Below, piece by piece: positions 54,936 through 63,937 of a stretch of DNA of 64,000 bases. The stretch comes from Sphingopyxis microcysteis (GTDB taxonomy: Bacteria; Pseudomonadota; Alphaproteobacteria; Sphingomonadales; Sphingomonadaceae): NCBI RefSeq assembly GCF_012274265.1, contig NZ_JAANYY010000003.1:124001-188000 (forward strand). Direction: 5' to 3'. How positions within the stretch are numbered: position 1 is the first letter of the stretch; each line of letters opens with the position of its first letter. A model generated the notes under the pieces. The model was given only the letters and a program-made list of their open reading frames with translations. It did no database searches and was not told the origin of the DNA. The position numbers and the translations under genes are program-made.

Positions 54936-55855
54936 CAACGGTCCCTTTCCACCACATAGCGGGCGATGGCACGGAGCAGCGTCGCCTCGTCGCCAAAGCT
55001 CGCCAGATGCCCGATCGCCTGGTCGACCAGCGCGGTCGCCTGTCCGCGGGCGCGTTCCAGTCCCATCAGCGTGACGAATGTACCCTTGCCCGCCGCCTCG
55101 TCCTTGTGCAGCGCCTTGCCCGCCAGCGCCTCGTCGCCTTCGACGTCCATGATGTCGTCGGCGATCTGGAAGGCGAGCCCGATGTCGCGCGCATAAGCGC
55201 GTAGCGCGGTCCGTCCCTCGGGCGGAATGCGCGCCAGGATCGCCCCGGCCTCGACCGAAAAGGCAATCAGCGCTCCGGTCTTGAGCTGTTGCAGCCGCGT
55301 CACCGTCGGCAGGTCGAAGTTCGATATTTCGGCGGCGAGATCCATCATCTGGCCGCCCGCCATCCCTGCCGGCCCGGCGGCGCGCGCCAGTTCGCAGCAG
55401 AGCTCACCGCGCACGAACGGATCGCTGCTCGTCGCTGGATCGCACAGCCATTCGAACGCCAGCGCATGGAGCGAATCGCCCGCGAGCACCGCGGTCGCCT
55501 CGTCGAACGCCTTGTGCACCGTCGGCTTGCCGCGGCGCAGGTCGTCATCGTCCATGCACGGCAGATCGTCGTGGATCAGCGAATAGACATGCATCGCCTC
55601 GACCGCCGCGCCGACGCGCAGGCTGAGCCCGCGATCGACATGGAACAGGTCGCCCGCGGCGCGCACGAGCAGCGGGCGCAGCCGCTTTCCGCCAGCAATC
55701 GCGGCATGCCGCATCGCTTCGTAAAGCGGCGCGCGCGGGTCCTTGGGAACCGGCAGCAGCTGGTCGAACAGCCGGTCGATGCCCGCCATCACCTCGGCCT
55801 GCGTGGCAAGCAGCAACTGCGTTCCGCTCGAAAGATCGTCGCTGGGGGACGTCAT
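54935..55855 (-). CDS. ispA: Farnesyl/geranylgeranyl diphosphate synthase
   Basis: Trans-isoprenyl diphosphate synthase that condenses IPP with allylic diphosphates. The 306-residue protein has both Asp-rich motifs: the first in 'SLIHDDLPCMDDDDLRRG' and the second in 'AFQIADDIMDVEGD', plus 'GGKRLRP' and 'KTGALI'. The small residues before the first motif do not allow a firm chain-length call. xseB lies 6 bp upstream, the standard bacterial order xseB-ispA. dxs, which often follows, is absent; coaD takes its place. Confidence 0.94.
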   Translation of the reverse strand: MTSPSDDLSSGTQLLLATQAEVMAGIDRLFDQLLPVPKDPRAPLYEAMRHAAIAGGKRLRPLLVRAAGDLFHVDRGLSLRVGAAVEAMHVYSLIHDDLPCMDDDDLRRGKPTVHKAFDEATAVLAGDSLHALAFEWLCDPATSSDPFVRGELCCELARAAGPAGMAGGQMMDLAAEISNFDLPTVTRLQQLKTGALIAFSVEAGAILARIPPEGRTALRAYARDIGLAFQIADDIMDVEGDEALAGKALHKDEAAGKGTFVTLMGLERARGQATALVDQAIGHLASFGDEATLLRAIARYVVERDR

Positions 55856-55861
55856 GACGGT

Positions 55862-56137
55862 TCAGCTTTCGCCGAAGGGGGTGGTTCCCGCCGGTCGCCC
55901 GTCGGCGCCCAGGCTCACCTGCTCGATCCGCGCCTGCGCCGCGGCGAGCCGCGCTTCGCAATGGCTGCGCAGCGCATGGCCGCGCTCATAAAGCGCCACC
56001 GATTCCTCCAGGCTGACATCGCCGCTTTCCAGCCGCCGCACGATCGTTTCCAGCTCGCCCATCGCGGCCTCGAACGAAAGCGCGGCGATGGCAGGGTCCG
56101 GGGCGGGCGCGGCAGCGGCGTCGGGGGTGTCCGTCAT
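55862..56137 (-). CDS. xseB: Exodeoxyribonuclease VII small subunit
   Basis: 91-residue helical subunit that binds XseA for single-strand DNA degradation. The core '[35 protein letters not shown]' (part quoted) is diagnostic. ATG 56137 begins [10 protein letters not shown]; the longer open frame has no ribosome site. First gene of the xseB-ispA-coaD-ppi-queA row. Confidence 0.95.
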   Translation of the reverse strand: MTDTPDAAAAPAPDPAIAALSFEAAMGELETIVRRLESGDVSLEESVALYERGHALRSHCEARLAAAQARIEQVSLGADGRPAGTTPFGES

Positions 56138-56247
56138 GGCCCTGCTTTGGCCCTTTCGCCCCCCAATGGTCAAGTGCGGTCAGGCTTGACGTCGCACCGC
56201 GTCCGCCTAGGCTGCCCGCATCCGATCGCCAGGACGAAAGCTCCGTC

Positions 56248-56664
56248 ATGACCCTGCAAACCGTCGCTGCTTATTTCGCCACCGCGATCATCTTTGGTAT
56301 TCTCGACGCGGTCTGGCTCCGTACGATGCTGACGAAAGTCTATCGCCCCGAAATCGGCGCGCTGCTGATGGATGGCTGGCGCCCGGCGCCGGCGCTGATC
56401 TTCTATGCGCTCTATATGCTGGGTATCCAGATTTTCGCCGTCGCCCCGGCGCTGGCGGCGGGCAAATGGCAGGTCGCGGCGCAGTGGGGCGCGATGTTCG
56501 GCTTTTTCTGCTACATGACCTACGACCTCACCAACCATGCGACGATGAAGATCTGGTCGACCAAGGTGACCTTGCTCGACATCGCGTGGGGGACGCTCGC
56601 CACCGGTTTTGCCGCGGGCGCCGCGGCTTGGCTGGTGCTGACGCTGCTGCCGCGACCCGCGTGA
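56248..56664 (+). CDS. DUF2177 membrane protein
   Basis: 138-residue inner-membrane protein with four predicted helices: 'YFATAIIFGILDAVWLRTM', 'LIFYALYMLGIQIFAV', 'AMFGFFCYMTYDLTN' and 'GFAAGAAAWLVLTLL'. 'GFFCYMTYDLTNHATMKIW' (part) is the family hallmark. Function unknown; the family is widespread in proteobacteria. It is divergent from xseB across 110 bp and followed by a palindrome. Confidence 0.88.
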   Translation: MTLQTVAAYFATAIIFGILDAVWLRTMLTKVYRPEIGALLMDGWRPAPALIFYALYMLGIQIFAVAPALAAGKWQVAAQWGAMFGFFCYMTYDLTNHATMKIWSTKVTLLDIAWGTLATGFAAGAAAWLVLTLLPRPA

Positions 56665-56690
56665 CCCCGCTTGGCCTTCAGGCTTTTCCT

Positions 56691-56775
56691 GTTCCCCGGC
56701 GAAAGCCGGGGTCCAGAGCGCCATAGAGCAACGCCTGTTTTTGGACGCCCTGGACCCCGGCTTTCGCCGGGGAAC
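56691..56775. repeat. Intergenic palindrome, family A variant
   Basis: GTTCCCCGGCGAAAGCCGGG and CCCGGCTTTCGCCGGGGAAC outer arms with GTCCAG/CTGGAC continuing the pairing. It is related in core to the family A elements but with different ends. Confidence 0.78.
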
Positions 56776-56941
56776 ATCTTCTTGTCCTTCTCGAAGGGAT
56801 AAACGCCACGCCCGCTCCACTTTCGGCAATCACGATTCCGCTTTTTGCAATTGCCGCGCCGCGCGCGGCCACGCATGCTGCACTGCACAAGAGAGAGGGG
56901 CGTAAAGGCAAGTTTTGTTCTGGTAAACAAGGACTTGCATC

Positions 56942-57238
56942 ATGAAAAAATTCTTCCTCCCCGCCATCGCGCTGCTCGCGTTCACCCCCGCAATCGCCCG
57001 TGCCGACGAACCCGCCACGCAGCGGTTCGAGCATAAGGGCAGCAGCTACAGCTACACCGTCACCCGGGTCGGCGACGTTCGCGTCATCAGCGGCGTCGAA
57101 GAACGGACCGGCAAGCCGTTCCTGCTCCGCGTCGGCCAGCACCGCGTGCGCGGCACCGTCGGGTCGCAGCAGGTCAGCTTTGCGCTGCGCGACGTCGCGC
57201 CGCTGACCAAGTCCGCGACGACACTCGCTTCGCGCTGA
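56942..57238 (+). CDS. Small exported protein of unknown function
   Basis: 98-residue protein with a signal peptide ('MKKFFLPAIALLAFTPAIARA', 21 residues) and a mature beta-rich stretch 'QRFEHKGSSYSYTVTRVGDV' (part) ... 'FLLRVGQHRVRGTVGSQQVSF'. No recognised domain. It has a T-rich leader upstream and a strong terminator downstream, so it is a monocistronic, probably well-expressed gene. AAGGACTTGC before the ATG may be the ribosome site. Confidence 0.75.
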   Translation: MKKFFLPAIALLAFTPAIARADEPATQRFEHKGSSYSYTVTRVGDVRVISGVEERTGKPFLLRVGQHRVRGTVGSQQVSFALRDVAPLTKSATTLASR

Positions 57239-57251
57239 CGCCGATCAACCA

Positions 57252-57294
57252 CAGACCCCATGGTGCTTTTCGCATCATGGGGTCTGTTCGTTTT
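57252..57294 (+). terminator. Rho-independent terminator after the small exported protein
   Basis: Perfect 11-bp stem CAGACCCCATG / CATGGGGTCTG with extra inner pairing and a TTCGTTTT tail. 13 bp after the stop codon and 25 bp before purL. Confidence 0.88.
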
Positions 57295-57319
57295 GCGCCT
57301 ACATCGCTAAAGGCGCGCC

Positions 57320-59563
57320 ATGACTCAGCCCGCGCCCGCCATCACCCCCGAAATCGTCGCCGAACACGGGCTTTCGCCCGAAGAATATGATCGCGTCCTC
57401 GCCGCGATCGGGCGCGAACCGAATCTTGTCGAACTCGGCATCTTTTCGGTCATGTGGTCCGAACATTGCAGCTACAAAAGCTCGCGCATCCATTTGAAGA
57501 AACTGCCCACCGAAGCGCCCTGGGTGATCTGCGGTCCCGGCGAAAATGCCGGCGTCATCGACATCGGCGAAGGCGCAGGTGGCAAGAAGCTCGCCGCGAT
57601 CTTCAAGATGGAGAGCCACAACCACCCGTCGTACATCGAACCCTATCAGGGCGCGGCGACCGGGGTCGGCGGCATTTTGCGCGACGTGTTCACGATGGGC
57701 GCGCGCCCCGTCGCCAACCTCAACGCGCTGCGTTTCGGTCGCCCCGACCATCCGAAGATGAAGCACCTCATCTCGGGCGTCGTCCACGGCATCGGCGGCT
57801 ATGGCAATTGCGTCGGCGTTCCCACGGTCGGCGGCGAGGTCAATTTCCACAAGGCCTATGACGGCAATATTCTCGTCAACGCGATGACCGTCGGCGTCGC
57901 CGAGCAGGACAAGATCTTCTATTCGGCCGCATCGGGCGTCGGCAATCCGATCGTCTATGTCGGCTCGAAGACCGGCCGGGACGGCATCCACGGTGCGACC
58001 ATGGCATCGGCGGACTTCGGCGAGGATGCCGAGGAGAAGCGCCCGACGGTGCAGGTCGGCGATCCCTTCACCGAAAAACTGCTGATCGAGGCGTGCCTCG
58101 AACTGATGGCGTCGGACGCGATCGTCGCCATCCAGGACATGGGTGCCGCTGGCCTCACCAGCTCGTCGGTCGAAATGGCGTCGAAGGGCGGCGTTGGCCT
58201 CCACCTCAAGATGGACGATGTGCCGCAGCGCGAAACCGGCATGACCGCCTATGAGATGATGCTGTCCGAATCGCAGGAACGCATGCTGATGGTGCTGAAG
58301 CCCGGCAAGGAAGAGTTTGCGAAAGCGATCTTCCACAAATGGGAACTCGACTTCGCGGTCATCGGCACCGTGACCGACACCGGCCGCATGGTGCTCGAGC
58401 ATCATGGCGAGATCGTCTGCGACATCCCGCTCGCCCCGCTCGCCGACGACGCGCCGCTCTACGACCGCCCACACGTCCCGACGCCGAAGCAGCCCGAACT
58501 GACCAACGTCCCGGAAACGACCGACGTCGCCGCCGACCTCAAGACCTTGATGGGCACCCCCGACATCGCCAGCCGCCGCTGGATCTGGGAGCAATATGAC
58601 AGCCAGGTCGGCGCCGACACGCTCCAAACCGGCGGCGACGCCGCGCTGGTCCGCATCCACGGCACCAACCGCGCGCTCGCGATGAGCACCGATTGCACCC
58701 CGCGTTATTGTTACGCCGACCCGGTCGAGGGCGGCAAGCAGGCGGTTGCCGAAACCTGGCGCAACATCAGCGCCGTCGGCGCGACCCCGCTCGCGATTAC
58801 CAACTGCCTCAACTTCGCCAACCCGCAGCGCCCCGAGATCATGGGGCAGATCGTCGGCTGTCTCGACGGCATGGCGCAGGCATGCCGCGCGCTCGACTAT
58901 CCGATCGTCTCGGGCAACGTCAGCCTCTATAACGAGAGCAAGGCGACCGGCGGCGGCAGCGCGATCCTGCCCACCCCCGCGATCGGCGGCGTCGGCGTGA
59001 TCGAGGATCTTAACAAGGCGGTCGGCATCGGTTTCAGACGCACGGGCGACATCGTGCTCGCGGTCGGCGAACGCGCCGGCCATCTCGGCCAGTCGGTGTG
59101 GCTGCGCGAAATCCATGGCCGCGAAGAAGGCCCGCCGCCCCAGGTGAACCTGCGCTGCGAAAAGCGCACCGGCGACTTCATCCGCACCGCGATCAACGCA
59201 GGCTGGATCACCGCGTGCCACGACGTGTCCGACGGCGGCATGGCGGTGACGCTCGCCGAAATGGCGCTGAAGTCGAACATCGGCGTGCTGGTGAGCGAAG
59301 AACAGCCGTTCGGCGTCGCCGAGAGCTTCTTCGGTGAGGATCAGGGGCTTTACCTCGTGACGGTGTGCGACACCTGCCTCGCCGACTTCCTCGACGCCGC
59401 GGGCCGTGCCGACGTGCCGGTCGATCCGGTCGGCCGCACGATCAAGGATCGCATCGTGTTCGAGCTGGAAGGCAGCGATCATCAGGTCACGCTGGCGGAA
59501 CTTCGCGAAGCGCATGAGGGCTTTTTCCCGAACCTGATGGGCGCCGACGCGGCTTTGGCGTAA
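57320..59563 (+). CDS. purL: Phosphoribosylformylglycinamidine synthase, large subunit
   Basis: Purine synthesis: converts FGAR to FGAM with ATP and ammonia channelled from PurQ. The 747-residue protein is the small-type PurL used with separate PurQ and PurS. Visible are '[14 protein letters not shown]' (catalytic His region), '[21 protein letters not shown]' (part quoted), '[16 protein letters not shown]', '[11 protein letters not shown]' and '[16 protein letters not shown]'. purQ, purS and purC are not in the window. ATG 57320 follows AAAGGCGCGCC. Confidence 0.97.
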   Translation: MTQPAPAITPEIVAEHGLSPEEYDRVLAAIGREPNLVELGIFSVMWSEHCSYKSSRIHLKKLPTEAPWVICGPGENAGVIDIGEGAGGKKLAAIFKMESHNHPSYIEPYQGAATGVGGILRDVFTMGARPVANLNALRFGRPDHPKMKHLISGVVHGIGGYGNCVGVPTVGGEVNFHKAYDGNILVNAMTVGVAEQDKIFYSAASGVGNPIVYVGSKTGRDGIHGATMASADFGEDAEEKRPTVQVGDPFTEKLLIEACLELMASDAIVAIQDMGAAGLTSSSVEMASKGGVGLHLKMDDVPQRETGMTAYEMMLSESQERMLMVLKPGKEEFAKAIFHKWELDFAVIGTVTDTGRMVLEHHGEIVCDIPLAPLADDAPLYDRPHVPTPKQPELTNVPETTDVAADLKTLMGTPDIASRRWIWEQYDSQVGADTLQTGGDAALVRIHGTNRALAMSTDCTPRYCYADPVEGGKQAVAETWRNISAVGATPLAITNCLNFANPQRPEIMGQIVGCLDGMAQACRALDYPIVSGNVSLYNESKATGGGSAILPTPAIGGVGVIEDLNKAVGIGFRRTGDIVLAVGERAGHLGQSVWLREIHGREEGPPPQVNLRCEKRTGDFIRTAINAGWITACHDVSDGGMAVTLAEMALKSNIGVLVSEEQPFGVAESFFGEDQGLYLVTVCDTCLADFLDAAGRADVPVDPVGRTIKDRIVFELEGSDHQVTLAELREAHEGFFPNLMGADAALA

Positions 59564-59574
59564 CAACCCCACCC

Positions 59575-59652
59575 CGTCATTCCGGCGAAGGCCGGAATCT
59601 CGCCGGTGCGGCATGGCGCGACGATGAGATCCCGGCCTTCGCCGGGATGACG
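59575..59652. repeat. Intergenic palindrome, family A (REP-like)
   Basis: CGTCATTCCGGCGAAGGCCG and CGGCCTTCGCCGGGATGACG arms, 11 bp after the purL stop. Paired change C/T on one arm only, so the element is slightly decayed. Confidence 0.8.
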
Positions 59653-59675
59653 ATAATGGTGGAGATAACGGACAG

Positions 59676-60416
59676 ATGACCATCCACATCGGCATCGGCG
59701 GCTGGACCTACGAGCCCTGGCGCGGCACCTTTTACCCTCCCAAGCACCCGCAGAAACGCGAACTCGAATATGCCGGGCAGCATCTGACCGGGATCGAGAT
59801 CAACGGCACCTATTACAGCAGCCAGAAGCCCGAGACGTTCGCGGGCTGGGCGGCGGCGGTTCCCGACGGCTTCAAGTTCAGCGTCAAGGCGTCACGTTTT
59901 TGCACCAACCGCAGGGTGCTCGCCGAGGGCGCCGCATCGATTGAGAAATTCCTGACGCAGGGGCTGACGCGGCTCGGCGACCGGCTTGGCCCGATCCACT
60001 GGCAGTTCATGGCGACGAAGAAGTTCGACCGCGACGATTTCGCCAGCTTCCTCGACCTGCTGCCCGACAGCCAAGGCGGCCTTGCGCTCCGCCACGCGAT
60101 CGAGGTCCGCCACGAAAGCTTCCGCGACCCGGCGTTCATCGACCTGGCGCGCGAGCGCAACATGGCGGTCGTCTTTGCCGACAGCGACGAATTTCCGTGC
60201 ATCGAAGAACAGACCGCCGATTTCACCTATGCCCGGCTCCAGCGCAGTCAGGAGGATATCGAGACGGGCTATGACGACAAGACGCTAGACCGTTGGGCGG
60301 CTCAAGCAAAAGACTGGGCCAAGGGCGACCGCGACGTCTTTCTCTTCTTCATTTCGGGCGCAAAGGTCCGCAACCCCGCGGCGGCACAGGCGCTGATCGC
60401 CAAGCTGGCGGGCTGA
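59676..60416 (+). CDS. DUF72 protein
   Basis: 246-residue TIM-barrel protein of the DUF72/YecE family. Hallmarks: 'IGIGGWTYEPWRGTFYPP', 'IEINGTYYSSQKPETFAGW', 'FKFSVKASRFCTNRR', 'IEVRHESF', 'YARLQRS' and the final 'FFISGAKVRNPAAAQAL'. The reaction is unknown; some relatives are suspected glycosidase-like or nucleic-acid enzymes. Monocistronic between two palindromes. Confidence 0.92.
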   Translation: MTIHIGIGGWTYEPWRGTFYPPKHPQKRELEYAGQHLTGIEINGTYYSSQKPETFAGWAAAVPDGFKFSVKASRFCTNRRVLAEGAASIEKFLTQGLTRLGDRLGPIHWQFMATKKFDRDDFASFLDLLPDSQGGLALRHAIEVRHESFRDPAFIDLARERNMAVVFADSDEFPCIEEQTADFTYARLQRSQEDIETGYDDKTLDRWAAQAKDWAKGDRDVFLFFISGAKVRNPAAAQALIAKLAG

Positions 60417-60417
60417 C

Positions 60418-60556
60418 GATCCGCCCTGTCGCGTAGCGATGGGGAGATGGCAGCGCGAAGCGCTGACGGAGGGGCTTTGGCGCCAACGGCGCGGCCCCTC
60501 CACCACTGATCTGCGATGAGCGGTCCCCCTCCCCATCGCTGCGCGACACGGAGGAT
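60418..60556. repeat. Intergenic palindrome, family C
   Basis: GATCCGCCCTGTCGCGTAGC and GCTGCGCGACACGGAGGATC outer arms, somewhat diverged. It fills the convergent gap between the DUF72 and Coq4 genes. Confidence 0.78.
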
Positions 60557-60561
60557 CTGGT

Positions 60562-61344
60562 TCAGGCCGCCATCGCCTGCGGCGCGGCCAGGAAATTATA
60601 CGGATCGATACCGCGGCTGCGGTACGCGCGGTGCGCTTCCTGATACAGCGTCGGCTCGCCGATCCCGAGCCGCGCCCGCGCGGCATCGAGCGGTTCGGCG
60701 AGCAGCGCGCGGATGTCCTGTTCGATGATCGCCTTCGCCGCCTTGCCATGGCGCTGTCCCTGGCGGATCGCGCCGAACACGGGGGCATTGGCCTTGACGC
60801 TGCGCTTCACCTCGTAACCGCCGGCATAGGCGATGAAGAAATTTCCGTAATTGCCGGTCTGGCCATAGGTGAAGCCGAGCACGCACTGTTCGCCCAGCGC
60901 ATCGCGGCCATAGCCGGTCAGGATGTGGAACAAATCATGCGTGTCGCGCAGGCGATTGGCATACCATTGCACCTGATCGTCGAATTTCGGGCGGCCCATC
61001 TTGTCGGCCTCGGCCACTAGACCCGCCGCCGACAGTCCTTCGCGGCGCATGAAGGTGACATAGGCGTGACCAACGCTGCCCTCGGGCAGCGCATCGATCC
61101 ACGCATGATCGTCGAGTAGGTCGGGCAGATAGGGTTCGCTCGCCATCAACTGGCGACCCTTTTCGCTTTCGACAAAAGCGCGCGCGTCGTCCATGAAGCC
61201 CTTGCGCGGCAGGCTTTCGAAGATGTGGAACACCTGTTCGGTGTCTTCCTTGTCCTTGATCAGCTTGCGGAAATGCGACAGCGCCTTGAACGGGCGAAAG
61301 GTCGGCATCTTGCGGTCGGGGTGGGAGAAGATGGTCGGGGTCAT
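60562..61344 (-). CDS. Coq4-family protein
   Basis: 260-residue protein of the Coq4 family. In eukaryotes Coq4 organises ubiquinone synthesis and a bacterial member was linked to C1 decarboxylation and hydroxylation. The metal-binding H-D-x-x-H motif is intact in 'RDTHDLFHILTGYGRD', followed by 'EQCVLGFTYGQTGNYG'. The N-terminal 100 residues are helical. The start ATG at 61344 gives the usual length; an upstream extension reads through the divergent promoter. TGTCA/TGACA repeats lie in that promoter. Confidence 0.88.
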   Translation of the reverse strand: MTPTIFSHPDRKMPTFRPFKALSHFRKLIKDKEDTEQVFHIFESLPRKGFMDDARAFVESEKGRQLMASEPYLPDLLDDHAWIDALPEGSVGHAYVTFMRREGLSAAGLVAEADKMGRPKFDDQVQWYANRLRDTHDLFHILTGYGRDALGEQCVLGFTYGQTGNYGNFFIAYAGGYEVKRSVKANAPVFGAIRQGQRHGKAAKAIIEQDIRALLAEPLDAARARLGIGEPTLYQEAHRAYRSRGIDPYNFLAAPQAMAA

Positions 61345-61372
61345 GGCGGGTCTCGTTAGGGTCGGTTGCGGA

Positions 61373-61403
61373 TTGTCAGATAGCACTACTGACACAAATG
61401 TCA
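61373..61403. promoter_or_regulatory. Candidate operator with three TGTCA half-sites
   Basis: TTGTCAG-N9-CTGACA overlapped by TGACA-CAAA-TGTCA, in the 114-bp divergent gap between the Coq4 and nitroreductase genes. On the minus strand TTGACA occurs inside it and could be a -35 for Coq4. A TetR-like repressor site is the simplest reading; no such regulator gene is in the window. Confidence 0.5.
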
Positions 61404-61458
61404 ATAGTCGGTAAACGGAAGCTGGCGAGATCGTCGCATCGACGATAGACCGTCGATC

Positions 61459-62133
61459 ATGAAACCGCACGCCACCATCCCCTATACCGCCCTGCCCTCG
61501 ATCACCGACGCCGACCGCGTCGCCGCAGCAGAGGCGTTTCGCAATCATGTCGCGGCGCGTCGGACGTGCCGGATGTTCGCCGACACCCCGGTCCCGCGCG
61601 CGGTGATCGAAGCCGCGATCGCCGCCGCCGGAACTGCGCCGAGCGGCGCCAACCACCAGCCGTGGCACTTCGCCGCGGTTTCGAGCCCCGCCATCAAGCA
61701 CCAGATCCGCATGGCCGCGGAAGCCGAGGAGCGCGAATTCTATGCGAGCCGGGCGGGACAGGAATGGCTGGAGGCGCTCGCGCCGCTGGGGACCGATGAG
61801 GACAAGGGCTTTCTCGATGTCGCGCCCTGGCTGATCGTCGTATTCGGACAGCGGCGCGGCGGCATCGATCCCGGCGACACGCGGCAGAATTACTATGTCA
61901 CCGAAAGCGTCGGCATCGCGTGCGGCCTGCTGCTCACCGCGCTGCACAGCGCGGGGCTCGCGACCTTGACCCACACGCCGTCGCCAATGGGTTTCCTGCG
62001 CGAGATTTGCGGGCGCCCTGCCGACGAAAAGCCGCTGATGCTGATCGTGACCGGCCACCCCGCGCCCGACGCCACCGTTCCCGTCTATGCGACACGGAAA
62101 AAGCCGCTCGACCAGATCACCACCTGGCTGTAG
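61459..62133 (+). CDS. Nitroreductase-family flavoprotein
   Basis: 224-residue FMN-dependent oxidoreductase of the nitroreductase/flavin reductase superfamily: 'RRTCRMFADTPVP' and 'GTAPSGANHQPWHFAAV' (FMN binding), 'YYVTESVGIACGLLLTAL' and 'THTPSPMGFLREI'. The family includes BluB and iodotyrosine deiodinase; the 'APSGANHQPW' block resembles the latter. The natural substrate is unknown. It is divergent from Coq4 and followed after 28 bp by the DUF418 gene. Confidence 0.9.
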   Translation: MKPHATIPYTALPSITDADRVAAAEAFRNHVAARRTCRMFADTPVPRAVIEAAIAAAGTAPSGANHQPWHFAAVSSPAIKHQIRMAAEAEEREFYASRAGQEWLEALAPLGTDEDKGFLDVAPWLIVVFGQRRGGIDPGDTRQNYYVTESVGIACGLLLTALHSAGLATLTHTPSPMGFLREICGRPADEKPLMLIVTGHPAPDATVPVYATRKKPLDQITTWL

Positions 62134-62161
62134 TATAGAACTAGTACAGATGGAGAGCGGC

Positions 62162-63424
62162 ATGCGCGAAGATCAACCCGTTTTGCCCGGCCGCCTCGTC
62201 TCGCTCGACGCGATCCGCGGAGTTGCGGTGATGGGCATTTTGGCGATGAACATCGTAGCCTTTGCGCTCCCCTTTCCGGCCTATTCCAATCCCGCCGCGG
62301 GCGGGCCGCCGAGCGACATCGACCTCGCGACCTGGTTCTTCAATTTCGTCTTTGTCGATTCCAAGATGCGCGGGATGTTTTCGCTGCTGTTCGGCGCCAG
62401 CACGCTGCTGGTGATCGACAGCGCGGCGATGGCCGGGCGCAATCCCGCCGGCGCCCATTATTCGCGCATGTTCTGGCTGGCGCTGTTCGGCCTCGCGCAT
62501 TTCTATCTGGTCTGGTTCGGCGACATTCTGTTCCTCTATGCGATTTGCGGGCTGCTGCTGTTCCTGTTCCGCAACCTGTCGGCAAAGGCGCTGCTGCTCT
62601 GGTCGCTGCCGTTTTTCCTTGTCGGGATCGGCTTGCCGGCGAGCCTGTGGGCCATGTTGTCGATGGCGCAGGCTGGTGGGCTTCCTGCCGAGGCCGCGGC
62701 AGAGATGCAGGAAGCGCTGCGGCAGATGAACGCCGATATGGGTCCGTCGACGCCGACCTATGGCAAAGAGACGGCGCTCTACCTCGGCAGCTACGCCAGC
62801 ATTGTTGGACATCGTACCAGCGCGATGGCTGGCGATCCGCTCTATTTCGTCGGCATGTTCCTGTGGGAGGCGATGGGGCTGATGCTGATCGGCATGGCGC
62901 TGTTCAAATCGCGGATGCTGACCGGCGACTGGCCGATCGCGCGCTATCGCAAATGGGCGATCGCCTGCTTCCTGATCGCGATTCCGCCGCTGGTCATGCT
63001 GGCGCTGTATCAGATGCGCTCAGGCTATGACGCGGTGGCGATTTTCGGCGCTTCGCTCGCGCTATCGATCCCCTTTGACACGCTGTTGACGGTCGGCTGG
63101 ATCGCGCTGATCATGCTCTTGATCAAGTCGGTGGCCAGCGACGCCGTGCGCGAGCAGCTCGCCGCCGCGGGCCGCATGGCGTTCACCAACTATCTCGTCA
63201 CCTCGATCGTGATGACGACGATCTTTTACGGCTATGGGCTGGGGCTGTTCGGCAGCGTCGGGCGCGCTGCGCTCTATCTTTTCTGCTTCGGCATGTGGAC
63301 GGCCATGCTCTTGTGGTCGAAGCCGTGGCTCGACCGTTTTCACTATGGCCCGTTCGAATGGCTGTGGCGCAGCCTGTCGCGCGGTGCGGTTCAGCCGATG
63401 CGGAAATCGCCGCCGGTTCAGTAA
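62162..63424 (+). CDS. DUF418 membrane protein
   Basis: 420-residue polytopic inner-membrane protein (about ten helices) with the DUF418 C-terminal domain. 'RLVSLDAIRGVAVMGILAMNI' (part quoted) is the family N-terminus and 'GRMAFTNYLVTSIVMTTIFYGYGLGLFG' (part) the C-terminal signature. Distantly related to acyltransferase-3 membrane proteins, so a role in envelope modification is possible but unproven. GGAGAG five bases before ATG 62162 sets the start; ATG 62150 is an alternative. It overlaps the convergent Hpt gene by 7 bp at the stop. Confidence 0.88.
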   Translation: MREDQPVLPGRLVSLDAIRGVAVMGILAMNIVAFALPFPAYSNPAAGGPPSDIDLATWFFNFVFVDSKMRGMFSLLFGASTLLVIDSAAMAGRNPAGAHYSRMFWLALFGLAHFYLVWFGDILFLYAICGLLLFLFRNLSAKALLLWSLPFFLVGIGLPASLWAMLSMAQAGGLPAEAAAEMQEALRQMNADMGPSTPTYGKETALYLGSYASIVGHRTSAMAGDPLYFVGMFLWEAMGLMLIGMALFKSRMLTGDWPIARYRKWAIACFLIAIPPLVMLALYQMRSGYDAVAIFGASLALSIPFDTLLTVGWIALIMLLIKSVASDAVREQLAAAGRMAFTNYLVTSIVMTTIFYGYGLGLFGSVGRAALYLFCFGMWTAMLLWSKPWLDRFHYGPFEWLWRSLSRGAVQPMRKSPPVQ

Positions 63425-63822
63425 CCGACCGCGCGGCCGAACCCGGTAGGGCGGCGTTGGACCAGCGGATTGGCCTCGCGCTCCAGCGCGCTCAGCGTTT
63501 CTTCGAACAGTTGGCGCAGTTCGACGACGCGCGGCAGATATTCCTCGGGGCTGATCTGACTTTCGACACAGTGGCGCGCGAACATTTCGATGTCCTCGGC
63601 GACCGCACCCAGTCTTTCGCCGCCGAACTGGCGCGCTTCACTTTTCAGCGTATGCGCGGGCATGACCAGCCCGCGCGCGTCGCGGGCGCGCATGGCGTCC
63701 TCGATCGCCGCCACCGATTTGGTGCCGTCTTCGCGAAAATAGCCCAGAATCCGGACAAACGCGGCGCCCAGCTGGGTGCGCGTGGCGCGGAATTCATCCC
63801 AATCGACCAGCACTTCGTCCAA
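63418..63822 (-). CDS. Hpt-domain phosphotransfer protein
   Basis: 134-residue four-helix phosphotransfer protein with His57 in 'MPAHTLKSEARQFGG', the Hpt signature. It would relay phosphate between a hybrid kinase and a response regulator. The only hybrid kinase in the window is at 23.3-25.3 kb, with no evidence of pairing. The start is a TTG at 63822 with AAGGGA eight bases upstream; no ATG is available in the right place. Cytoplasmic. Confidence 0.9.
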   Translation of the reverse strand: MDEVLVDWDEFRATRTQLGAAFVRILGYFREDGTKSVAAIEDAMRARDARGLVMPAHTLKSEARQFGGERLGAVAEDIEMFARHCVESQISPEEYLPRVVELRQLFEETLSALEREANPLVQRRPTGFGRAVGY

Positions 63823-63937
63823 TGTCGTGTCCCTTGGTATTCAAATTCGGTCGTGGTCCCGCCCGACACATGCCCAGTTTGGGTAAAAAAGACGTTACGA
63901 CGGCGGGCCTTTGCCACCAAAGCCGCCCCATTTTGGG

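Noticed and set aside
57299..59695. A 798-codon minus-strand frame opposite purL
   Set aside because: Antisense shadow of purL with biased His/Asp/Arg composition and no domain.
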